From NCBI GenBank assembly GCA_002425885.1, contig DINC01000172.1:784-7068 (forward strand): 6,285 nucleotides of DNA, read 5' to 3'. Of the stretch, positions 1-6,284 are shown in pieces (the first letter of the stretch is position 1; each line of letters begins with the position of its first letter). Source of the stretch: Spirochaetia bacterium UBA5550. Its GTDB lineage: Bacteria > Spirochaetota > UBA4802 > UBA5550. The translations under genes were made by a program, and so were the position numbers. Below the pieces are notes generated by a model. The model was not told where the DNA came from, did no database searches, and worked only from the letters and a program-made list of their open reading frames with translations.

Positions 1-23
1 CTTCCAAACATAAAAGGAAAGTT

Positions 24-683
24 ATGGAAACTAACATAATAACATATTCAATAATTGCTTTTACAGCAGCCGCTTCTTTTCTGGCTTTCAGAAACAGTTT
101 CATCTTTGAAAAGTATCTTTTTTCAGTTGATAAAATCTTAAAAAATAATGAATACCACAGAACAATAACATCCGCATTTATACATGCTGATTTCGGCCAC
201 CTCCTTTTTAACCTGTTCAGCTTTTATGCTTTTGCGTCGGGCATTGAAGCTGCTTACGGTTCCCCGGCCCTTACAATTATATTCCTTGCAGGGGCAATGG
301 CCGGTTCACTTTTATCACTTTTACTTCATAGAAAAGAACCCGGATACAGAGCAGTTGGAGCATCAGGTGCAGTTTGCGGAGTAATCTTCGCATCGATCTT
401 TTTACTTCCCGGCGGAAGCATAATAATTTTCCCGCTCCCCATACCTATGCCTGCATGGACTTATGCCATACTCTTTATACTTGCCTCAATTTACGGCATA
501 GGGAGAAATGCAGGGAACATAGGCCACGACGCGCATCTCGGAGGAGCACTTGCAGGTGTCGCAGCGGCTTACTTAATCTTTCCGGAATCAGTGACAGGGA
601 ACCTGTCCCTTGTTGCAGCAATAGTAATTCCGGTGGTTATTTTTTTTATTTTAAAGGATAGAATCGGATTTCTTAAAAGATAG
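24..683 (+). CDS. Rhomboid-family intramembrane serine protease
   Basis: Polytopic inner-membrane protease of 219 aa that should cleave transmembrane segments of other membrane proteins; its substrate is unknown. The catalytic set is complete: GASG at residues 112-115 gives nucleophile Ser114, and DAHLGG at 169-174 gives the catalytic His171. The oxyanion-region pattern H54-x4-H59-x3-N63 matches H145/H150/N154 of E. coli GlpG. A YHR at 44-46 sits where many rhomboids have WR in the L1 loop. Hydrophobic segments lie at about 5-22, 56-74, 82-101, 114-128, 144-160, 171-186 and 193-210, so a six- or seven-helix core without an extra cytosolic domain. Start ATG is supported by AAGGA at 14-18, 5 nt upstream. 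It is convergent with the operon to its right (19 nt between stop codons). No canonical terminator is visible between them. The family call is firm; the cellular role is open. Confidence 0.93.
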   Translation: METNIITYSIIAFTAAASFLAFRNSFIFEKYLFSVDKILKNNEYHRTITSAFIHADFGHLLFNLFSFYAFASGIEAAYGSPALTIIFLAGAMAGSLLSLLLHRKEPGYRAVGASGAVCGVIFASIFLLPGGSIIIFPLPIPMPAWTYAILFILASIYGIGRNAGNIGHDAHLGGALAGVAAAYLIFPESVTGNLSLVAAIVIPVVIFFILKDRIGFLKR

Positions 684-702
684 GTTTTCTTAAGAAGAAA
701 TT

Positions 703-1983
703 TCAGAAATAATACTGCAGTGAGGCATAATATAAAGGTTCTTTATTATAAACTTCAAAATCTGAAGTTCTGTTGCTGTGTTTAACAAATGCCGAAATTA
801 TACCTGCTGTAATATCAAGATTTTCCAGTGCGTTTAACTTCAGCAGCCCGTTAAGGAACACGCCCCTCCCCTGAAAATCATAAATTGAGAAAACCTCCCC
901 CCTCAAAAGGGGATGGAAATCGTAACCTGCTGCAATGGAAACATAATGGCTGTTATATGTTATCATCCTGTTTGAAAGGATATAGTAATTGCTGCTCTCA
1001 ATTCCATCTGATGAATAAGACAGAAGAGCTTCCTGGAGTTCATCGTCATTATTAACAGGGAGGCTGTTGAAAAAATACTCCATCAAAAAATACATACCGC
1101 ACTGAAAGGTATATTCATATCCCGCGCCGCACTGCAAGTACTCCTTCCCCTCTTCCGGATCAGAATAAAGAAACACCCCTGTGAGGATGCCGTCATAAAC
1201 CTCCGCAGCAAAGTCAGCTCCGGCATTTTTTCTCTTAGCCGTATACCCTCCGAGGAGCGCGGCATCAAAGGCCTTTACTCCTGACTTGATACGGGCTATG
1301 TAATTCCCGCTCCCGGCATCTGTTTTTTCAAGTGAATCCTCCTTTCTCTTCGGAGCAGCGACACAGGTAAACTCAGTTGATTCACCGGGATACCAGTCCA
1401 GGCGAAGGGCATCTGTACCCTTCTGCTCATCAGCACCCTCAACGGAGAGTGGTGAAAACGGATTCATAAGGTCAAGGGGATTCCAGAGCCTGCTGCTCCC
1501 GAACCGTACCTGCTGTCTCCCTGCTGTACCTGTAAACTTTCCCGCCACCAACTTTGCATAGAAGTTCTGAATTTTGCCCCTGACATAAAGGCTTTCCCTG
1601 TGAGCGAACTCCGCATCAGGTTTAATAATGTCGTTAAACCCCTCATCTCTGAAGAGAAGATCGAATTCATTGTTATTGCTGTAATTTGATGATACAGCTT
1701 CAAGATCCGCGTCTGCATGGAGAGTAAAACTTTCTGCATAATTTATCTCAGGTGAAACCCTGAACCTGTTCAGGTCAGTAACCAGTTTTTTATGTTCCGG
1801 GGGAAGGTATATACGGCTGTAGAATTTATCCCTCTCCTGGTACATGAAGAGATTCTTATAGTAGCCTCTGAATCTGAAATTCCACCCCTCTTCAAAGAGG
1901 TTATCCTCTTCAGAGTAGAGTGGAATAGATACCATGAGGAGAATCAGGGAGATAAAAATCTTTATGCAGAACCGGGAGCGCAT
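703..1983 (-). CDS. Outer-membrane beta-barrel protein, last gene of the Lol-like ABC operon
   Basis: Predicted outer-membrane protein of 426 aa, function not established. From the ATG at 1983 it has a classic Sec signal peptide: basic MRSR, a hydrophobic core of about 15 residues, and probable cleavage after PLYS, followed by acidic EED. The mature part shows alternating aromatic/polar strands and ends LQYYF; a terminal Phe is typical of BAM-assembled barrels. A conserved-looking block RQQVRFG (156-162), WNPLDLMNP (167-175), DALRLDWYPG (191-200) recalls porin-like families such as DUF1302, found with other envelope exporters; this resemblance is from memory. An in-frame ATG at 2019 would add 12 residues before the basic region and overlap the ATPase gene by 29 nt. 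The 1983 start is preferred because it leaves a 7-nt gap, has a weak AGAG (1989-1992) and gives a proper signal peptide. Context suggests an outer-membrane receptor or exit partner of the transporter. Confidence 0.8.
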   Translation of the reverse strand: MRSRFCIKIFISLILLMVSIPLYSEEDNLFEEGWNFRFRGYYKNLFMYQERDKFYSRIYLPPEHKKLVTDLNRFRVSPEINYAESFTLHADADLEAVSSNYSNNNEFDLLFRDEGFNDIIKPDAEFAHRESLYVRGKIQNFYAKLVAGKFTGTAGRQQVRFGSSRLWNPLDLMNPFSPLSVEGADEQKGTDALRLDWYPGESTEFTCVAAPKRKEDSLEKTDAGSGNYIARIKSGVKAFDAALLGGYTAKRKNAGADFAAEVYDGILTGVFLYSDPEEGKEYLQCGAGYEYTFQCGMYFLMEYFFNSLPVNNDDELQEALLSYSSDGIESSNYYILSNRMITYNSHYVSIAAGYDFHPLLRGEVFSIYDFQGRGVFLNGLLKLNALENLDITAGIISAFVKHSNRTSDFEVYNKEPLYYASLQYYF

Positions 1984-1990
1984 GATTACT

Positions 1991-2689
1991 CTATTTTTTA
2001 CCGGCAACGATCCTGCCATCCCTGAGGTTTATCAGTCTCCCTGCGCGCTTCATTACCATGCTGTCATGAGTGGAGAAGAGAAAAGTTATCCCTCTCTCTT
2101 TGTTGAGATTCCTCATGAGGTCAAGGAGAGCGGAACCTGTTGACTGGTCAAGGTTCGCAGTGGGTTCATCAGCAAGAATAATCTCAGGGTTGGATACCAT
2201 TGCCCTGGCAACGGCAACTCTCTGCTGCTGCCCTCCGGACATTTCAGCGGGCTTCCTCTTAAGCTCCCTCTCAAGACCCACATCGCGGAGAATGGACTCT
2301 GCCCTCTCCCTTCTCTCTTTTTTATCCGCACCCTGAAGGAGGAGCACATACTCCACATTCTCTACAGCAGTGAGAACAGGAATAAGATTGTAAGCCTGGA
2401 AGATAAAACCTATGCTGTTGAGCCTGAGGTCAGAAAGTTCCCCCCGTTTCATTCCGTTAAGATTTTTCCCTGCGACCTTAACTTCTCCTCTCCCGGGCCT
2501 GTCTATTCCGCCGATTATATTCAGCAGTGTTGTTTTACCTGAACCTGATGGTCCGGCTATTGCGGTGAACTCCCCCTTTTTTATAGACAGGTCTATGCCG
2601 TTCAGTGCATGGACAGCAAGACCGTCACTGTTATAGTCCTTGTATAAACCTTTAATTTCAATAACGCTACTCTGTTCTCTTTTTTTCAT
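1991..2689 (-). CDS. LolD/MacB-type ABC transporter ATP-binding protein
   Basis: Cytoplasmic ATPase of 232 aa, the usual length for LolD-like subunits, expected to dimerise and power the two permeases encoded just upstream. All nucleotide-binding motifs are intact: Walker A GPSGSGKT (46-53), Q-loop Gln98 in FIFQAYNL, signature MSGGQQQR (150-157; Met replaces the common Leu), Walker B IILADEP (170-176) with catalytic Glu175, D-loop NLD (179-181) and switch His208 in STHD. The short C-terminus LRDGRIV is typical of the LolD/MacB/FtsE group. The start ATG overlaps the permease stop as ATGA (2686-2689), so translation is probably coupled. A GGAGG lies 13 nt upstream, farther than usual. It clearly belongs to the mechanotransmission-type ABC family (LolCDE, MacB, FtsEX). 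Which substrate it serves is not decided by this subunit, so no lolD symbol is given. Confidence 0.93.
   Translation of the reverse strand: MKKREQSSVIEIKGLYKDYNSDGLAVHALNGIDLSIKKGEFTAIAGPSGSGKTTLLNIIGGIDRPGRGEVKVAGKNLNGMKRGELSDLRLNSIGFIFQAYNLIPVLTAVENVEYVLLLQGADKKERRERAESILRDVGLERELKRKPAEMSGGQQQRVAVARAMVSNPEIILADEPTANLDQSTGSALLDLMRNLNKERGITFLFSTHDSMVMKRAGRLINLRDGRIVAGKK
2686..2689 (-). other. ATGA stop/start overlap between second permease and ATPase
   Basis: The permease stop TGA (2688-2686) shares two bases with the ATPase start ATG (2689-2687), a classic arrangement for translational coupling. It would help keep permease and ATPase production in proportion. The nearest purine-rich site (GGAGG) is 13 nt away, so the ATPase probably depends on ribosomes finishing the permease. 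Confidence 0.8.
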
Positions 2690-3921
2690 ATATAGTTCAG
2701 AGCCTCCAGAGGTTTTATTTTCGCAGCCTTATAAGCAGGATATATAGCAGCAAGAAAAGCAGTGAGAAAAACTATAACAGCCGCGGCTGCAATATCCTTA
2801 AACATAATAAGTGGATATATAACACTCCCTGTACCCCATATCCTCATGGATTCAGAAAAAAGTGAAAGGTCTATTCCGGTTGCACCTAACACCACGTTGA
2901 AAACCGTACCTGCCAATAAACCTGCCGCCATTCCTGCCAATCCCAGATTAACCGCCTCAAATATAATCATTATAAAAATATTCAACGGCCTTGTGCCTAT
3001 GCACTTCATTACACCTATCTCATGAAATCTCTCCATCACAGCCATGATCATGGTATTTGCCACGGAGAATATAACTGTTATAAAGATAATTCCGAAGAAG
3101 ATAAACATCATGGCATCGTAGAGTCTTATTGCGCTCATCATTGAGGGAGCCATCTCCTGCCATGTGAGTGCCTGAACCTCAGGATCTTTTATAAAAGGTG
3201 AGATCCCGGATTTTACCACTGTTGATTCATCCCTTGTATCAGTCCTTATGCTGATCTCTGAAATACGGTCATTCATACCTGCTGCTTTCTGAAGCTTTTT
3301 TATCCCTGTGAAGATTACGTATTTATCAAAACTGTCAACGGGAGACCTGAACATCCCGCGCACAGTGAGCGCCTCACCTGCAATCTCATCCCTGCTGTCC
3401 TGGAACATGATTACAATCCTATCCCCGGTTACCACGTCGAGTTTCTTTGCAAGCTGTTCGGATATGAGCACATCCCCTGCAGCCGGATTATCCAGAAACT
3501 CACTCCCATCTGTGTTCAGCATGTAATTAAAAATATCGGATACTCCCTTTTCTTTCCCGGGTTCTATCCCTGTTATCATTACCCCTTGGGATGCCTCGCT
3601 TGACCTCACTATCCCCTGAACCTTTACCCTGGGAGCCCACCCCGCAATTCCCGGCGTATTATTCAGACCTTCATAAATCCCACTGTCAGCATTAAAAGAA
3701 TATGAGATCTTCATATTATCATCGAAGCCCTTTTTATGTATTGCCACATGACCGAGTGAAGTGCTTATAGTGTTATCTATCATCTGGTAGTTCATTCCGT
3801 TCACAAGCGCCATGCTTATGAGCATAAAAAAAACACCGATAGCTATTGAGGATATAACGATAAGGGATCTCCGTTTATTCCTCCATACATTGCGCCAGCT
3901 GAGTTTCAAATATATTATCAT
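2686..3921 (-). CDS. FtsX/MacB-type ABC transporter permease (second of a paralogous pair)
   Basis: Inner-membrane permease of 411 aa with the four-helix LolC/LolE/MacB plan: TM1 at about 20-40, a large periplasmic domain at about 41-270, then TM2 (271-296), TM3 (315-345) and TM4 (377-397). The FtsX-domain coupling segment ERFHEIGVMKCIGT (297-310) follows TM2, and the tail YPAYKAAKIKPLEAL (394-408) is characteristic. The N-terminus SWRNVWRNKRRS (8-19) and the motif GHVAIHKKGFDDNM (57-70) recur almost unchanged in the neighbouring permease, so the two are paralogs likely to work as a heterodimer. Start ATG at 3921 has AGGGG (3928-3932) 6 nt upstream, overlapping the stop of the preceding gene. 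Its own stop overlaps the ATPase start by 4 nt. It probably transmits ATP hydrolysis to the periplasmic domain to move a hydrophobic substrate rather than forming a channel; the substrate is unknown. Confidence 0.9.
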   Translation of the reverse strand: MIIYLKLSWRNVWRNKRRSLIVISSIAIGVFFMLISMALVNGMNYQMIDNTISTSLGHVAIHKKGFDDNMKISYSFNADSGIYEGLNNTPGIAGWAPRVKVQGIVRSSEASQGVMITGIEPGKEKGVSDIFNYMLNTDGSEFLDNPAAGDVLISEQLAKKLDVVTGDRIVIMFQDSRDEIAGEALTVRGMFRSPVDSFDKYVIFTGIKKLQKAAGMNDRISEISIRTDTRDESTVVKSGISPFIKDPEVQALTWQEMAPSMMSAIRLYDAMMFIFFGIIFITVIFSVANTMIMAVMERFHEIGVMKCIGTRPLNIFIMIIFEAVNLGLAGMAAGLLAGTVFNVVLGATGIDLSLFSESMRIWGTGSVIYPLIMFKDIAAAAVIVFLTAFLAAIYPAYKAAKIKPLEALNYI

Positions 3922-3930
3922 AACATACCC

Positions 3931-5178
3931 CTACAGGTGCCTTATGGCCCTTACAGGATCAAGCTTTGCCGCCCTTCTCGCAGGGAAAAAAGTAAAAAGG
4001 AGTGAGAGAAAAAAAATCATAGTACCCGTATTATAAAAATCTGACGCTTTAAGTTTTGCGTAATAGACCAGGGTGGACATGCCGTAAAGCTCCATCTCAG
4101 CCTGGTATGCAGAAAAATCCATTGGATGAATTGTAAAATAATAGCTCAGCGCAGCGCCGGATATAAGCCCCATAATAATCCCGATAAAAGCAATAATAGC
4201 TGATTCAATAATTATCATTGAAAAAATTCTAACCGGGCTTGTACCTATTGAAAGCATAATGCCCAGTTCCCTTATCCTTTCAAAAACCGACATCTGAATT
4301 GTATTAAGAATACCAAAGGCCACAATCATGTAAAGTATGAACACAAAGATATGACTGCTCACCCTGTCCATTACTATGAACTGAAGTATCTCAGGCATAA
4401 GTTTATCCCAGGGGAGGATCTCCAGTTCCTCTCCTGCAATCTCCTTCACCCTCTCTGTTACCGCAGGTACATAATCAGTGTCTTCCGCCCGTATAACAAT
4501 TGAGCTTATATACCCGTCCATTGAAAAAGTTTCACTCCCCTGCCTGAACGGTATGAGGGCCAGTGTCCTGTTATACATAACATTCGGAGTCCGGAATATA
4601 CCCTTTACAGAAAAATTCTCTGCTGCAATGGATCCGTCAAAACCCTGGGAAACCATTGACACTGTGTCTCCTGCCTTTACACCCAGATTGTCAGCTAAAT
4701 TCTTCCCCAGGATAATTGCAAGGGTGTCCCCCTTTTCAAGGTACCTTCCGCCGGGGAGAATGTACTTATGAAGGGTTGTTATTCTCTGTTCAAGCTCAGG
4801 TTTAACAGCGAGAATTTCAGCCCCCGCTGAAGAATCGTTGTGTATAAGAAGCCCCCCTGCATAGATACGCGGTGCAGCCTCCTTTACCGGTTTTGTTTTG
4901 CGGATTTTTTCAATCATACTGCGATCATCTCTGAAGGCATACTCCAGGGTCATATTATCCTGAAATCCCTTCTCATGGATCTGAATATGCCCGGTTAACG
5001 GAGCTATTGCATCCTCGATCATCTGGGCGTATCCGCCGTTCTGCAGCGAGCGCATAAAGATTATAAGAGTACACCCCGCAACAATAGTAAGAAATGTGAG
5101 AAAAGATCTCCTGCTGTTTCTCCACACGTTTCTCCATGACAGACCTGCTACAAGTTTTAAATTTTCAGAACCGCGCAT
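3931..5178 (-). CDS. FtsX/MacB-type ABC transporter permease (first of a paralogous pair)
   Basis: Inner-membrane permease of 415 aa, same architecture as its downstream neighbour: TM1 at about 27-43, periplasmic domain to about 270, TM2 at 276-298, TM3 at 317-346 and TM4 at 384-399. The coupling segment ERIRELGIMLSIGT (300-313) and the tail FPARRAAKLDPVRAI mark the FtsX domain. Shared with the neighbour are SWRNVWRN-x-RRS near the N-terminus and GHIQIHEKGFQDNM after TM1. An in-frame GTG at 5181 would add one residue. The ATG at 5178 is preferred because AAGGAAG (5184-5190) is then better spaced (7 nt from AGGA, against 4 for GTG). It starts 2 nt after the stop of the LolA-like gene and ends 9 nt before the second permease. 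By analogy with LolC/LolE, one of the pair may bind the periplasmic carrier and the other the substrate; the sequence alone does not show which. Confidence 0.9.
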   Translation of the reverse strand: MRGSENLKLVAGLSWRNVWRNSRRSFLTFLTIVAGCTLIIFMRSLQNGGYAQMIEDAIAPLTGHIQIHEKGFQDNMTLEYAFRDDRSMIEKIRKTKPVKEAAPRIYAGGLLIHNDSSAGAEILAVKPELEQRITTLHKYILPGGRYLEKGDTLAIILGKNLADNLGVKAGDTVSMVSQGFDGSIAAENFSVKGIFRTPNVMYNRTLALIPFRQGSETFSMDGYISSIVIRAEDTDYVPAVTERVKEIAGEELEILPWDKLMPEILQFIVMDRVSSHIFVFILYMIVAFGILNTIQMSVFERIRELGIMLSIGTSPVRIFSMIIIESAIIAFIGIIMGLISGAALSYYFTIHPMDFSAYQAEMELYGMSTLVYYAKLKASDFYNTGTMIFFLSLLFTFFPARRAAKLDPVRAIRHL

Positions 5179-5180
5179 CA

Positions 5181-5930
5181 CTACTTCCTTTTTAAATTCT
5201 GCAGGGTAAATACCGATGCAGGTATATCTGAATTAAACCTTACAGACCTTATATTCATCTGCGTATACCTGTCTTTTTTACCCACTGTCTCCATTTTATA
5301 AGTTACGGGGATAACCCTGTCATGCATCATTCTGAAACTGCCGCAGGTCATGACCTTTTTCATCACGCCATGTTCATTATAAAATTCCTCCCGTACAGGG
5401 AGATAATCGCTCTTCCTTGCGTAATAAATAATCTTCCCCCATACAACAGCGGCATCGGGCTTCGGTTTGAGAATTACCTTATAGCACTGTTCCCCTTCTA
5501 CAACCCCCTCACCTTCAAGTGTATGAAAATAATCTTTTGTTATGCTGGATTCCTTGATTATATCGTCGTTGGTAAAATCAGATCCCATCCAGGACTGCAG
5601 CATCATTGAAGGGGAGATTTTAATATCCTTCTTCAGTTTCGGTACATACTGCCTCATGTCCTGATTAATAAGAAGAAACCTGTTCCCCGCGTCCTTTTCA
5701 GGAGCGGTAATCTCAGAAAAAGATTTTTTCTCCAGGCGGTTCTCCCAGCTCTTCATTTCAAGGGAGCGGGTCCATCTCCTTGTTTTTATTACAATTTCAA
5801 TGAGGGCAACCTGTGAATTTCCGCGCACCGCCTCTTCAGACTTCCTTATTATTTCAGTGGCATCCACAGCGTAGAGTGCTGAACCATAAAAAAATAAACC
5901 GGTTAAAATCAGTAATGCTTTTGAGGCCAT
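5181..5930 (-). CDS. LolA-like periplasmic protein (outer membrane lipoprotein-sorting protein family)
   Basis: Predicted soluble periplasmic carrier of 249 aa, first gene of the operon. Residues 1-21 form a Sec signal peptide (MASK, hydrophobic core, cleavage near LYA/VDA). No lipobox cysteine follows, so it should be free in the periplasm, like LolA and unlike LolB. The central block GNRFLLINQDMRQYVPKLKK (82-101) and SPSMMLQSWMGSDFTNDD (106-123) is the hallmark of the LolA-like family known as outer membrane lipoprotein-sorting protein (PF17131, from memory). Such proteins have an open beta-barrel that holds acyl chains. The mature chain has two cysteines, Cys149 and Cys196, which might pair. 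Start ATG at 5930 has GGAG (5937-5940) 6 nt upstream. It may receive substrate from the ABC complex and carry it to the outer membrane. It is not canonical LolA, and members of this family also accompany RND-type exporters. Confidence 0.88.
   Translation of the reverse strand: MASKALLILTGLFFYGSALYAVDATEIIRKSEEAVRGNSQVALIEIVIKTRRWTRSLEMKSWENRLEKKSFSEITAPEKDAGNRFLLINQDMRQYVPKLKKDIKISPSMMLQSWMGSDFTNDDIIKESSITKDYFHTLEGEGVVEGEQCYKVILKPKPDAAVVWGKIIYYARKSDYLPVREEFYNEHGVMKKVMTCGSFRMMHDRVIPVTYKMETVGKKDRYTQMNIRSVRFNSDIPASVFTLQNLKRK
5184..5190 (-). promoter_or_regulatory. Shine-Dalgarno site deciding the first permease start
   Basis: AAGGAAG on the minus strand inside the last codons of the LolA-like gene. 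AGGA lies 7 nt from the ATG at 5178 but only 4 nt from the alternative GTG at 5181, favouring ATG. The upstream stop TAG sits between this site and the start, allowing ribosomes to re-initiate. Confidence 0.6.
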
Positions 5931-5972
5931 TATAATCTCCAGATCATCATTTTCTATATGGATAAAAAGTTA

Positions 5973-5999
5973 ACTATAACATTTTGCGATTGAATTAAA
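5973..5999 (-). promoter_or_regulatory. Weak candidate sigma70-type promoter for the operon
   Basis: On the minus strand, TATAGT (5978-5973) resembles a -10 box (5 of 6 to TATAAT). TTTAAT (5999-5994) is a poor -35 (3 of 6) with a short 15-nt spacer. It lies about 45 nt upstream of the first gene's start, a plausible place, and the region is AT-rich. A second -10-like TATAGA at 5958-5953 has no convincing -35. The position is reasonable but the match is weak. The -35 would fall inside the terminal arm of the palindromic repeat. Confidence 0.22.
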
Positions 6000-6135
6000 T
6001 CATCAAATTGTCATTTCGAAAAAACATCAGCGGCTGAGAAATCTATCTTTTAACGATATTTTTAAGATTAGCTCACAGTTCTTCCTGCGGTCGTCCACAG
6101 CCTGCGCGATGACGGAAAGAGAACTAATTCAATCG
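5987..6135. repeat. Degenerate palindromic repeat (MITE/REP-like), about 149 bp
   Basis: Nested inverted repeats share nearly one centre. Outer perfect 11-bp arms CGATTGAATTA (5987-5997) and TAATTCAATCG (6125-6135) centre on 6061. Inside them GTCATTTCG (6010-6018) faces CGCGATGAC (6105-6113), matching at 7 of 9 and centred at about 6061.5. Near the middle, AATCT (6040-6044) faces AGATT (6065-6069). The segment 6105-6113 and nearby CTGCGGTCG is GC-richer than its AT-rich flanks. The pattern GTCATTTCG...GAGAAATCT...AGATT...CGCGATGAC recalls dispersed palindromic repeats often seen between genes in diderm genomes (from memory). No target-site duplication is obvious, though TTAAC occurs outside each end (5970-5974 and 6136-6140). 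RNA from it could fold into a long imperfect hairpin and act as an insulator or terminator. Copy number elsewhere cannot be judged here. Confidence 0.6.
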
Positions 6136-6249
6136 TTAACTGCTTTAATTAAACAAACATCTCTGAATATAATAAACAGTATTTCAAAAGAATATCAACC
6201 TTTAAAATTTAAGTGACAGAATTACCCGGTACCCGCCTAAATTTTTGTA

Positions 6250-6284
6250 ACAGAAAATAATTTTCACTATCTAACATTTTCTGT
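6250..6284. repeat. 9-bp perfect inverted repeat at the window edge
   Basis: ACAGAAAAT (6250-6258) and ATTTTCTGT (6276-6284) are perfect inverted repeats separated by 17 nt. A nested dyad GAAAAT-A-ATTTTC occupies 6253-6265. It could be an operator upstream of a gene beyond the window or part of a hairpin. The sequence is AT-rich, so chance is a real alternative. Confidence 0.3.

Noticed and set aside
640..652. T-rich run in the 3' part of the rhomboid gene
   Set aside because: It codes for a Phe/Ile-rich transmembrane helix, and no stable stem precedes it.
24..683. Rhomboid protease as a functional part of the transport operon
   Set aside because: It is on the opposite strand, convergent, with its own ribosome site, and its upstream context is outside the window. 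Proximity alone is not evidence of a shared role.
668..701. Inverted repeat ATTTCTT/AAGAAAT and palindrome TTCTTAAGAA between the convergent genes, considered as a bidirectional terminator
   Set aside because: The stem is short and AT-rich, the loop is 20 nt, and no T-run follows on either strand. It is too weak to call a terminator.
2762..3025. Plus-strand frames opposite the operon genes (for example 2762-3025, 4478-4771, 5322-5609)
   Set aside because: They lie wholly antisense to well-supported coding genes, lack recognisable domains and have no supporting start signals.
1991..5930. Naming the operon lolA-lolC-lolE-lolD or macB
   Set aside because: The ATPase and permeases are family-level matches shared by LolCDE, MacB and other exporters, and the carrier is of the LolA-like, not canonical LolA, type. 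Substrate identity cannot be read from the sequence.
6109..6216. Small plus-strand frame of 35 codons starting at ATG 6109, within a 79-codon stop-free frame from 5980
   Set aside because: No ribosome site precedes the ATG, the first third lies inside the palindromic repeat, and there is no ATG, GTG or TTG in frame upstream of 6109. The encoded peptide (starts MTERELIQSL) looks fairly protein-like, but nothing else supports it.
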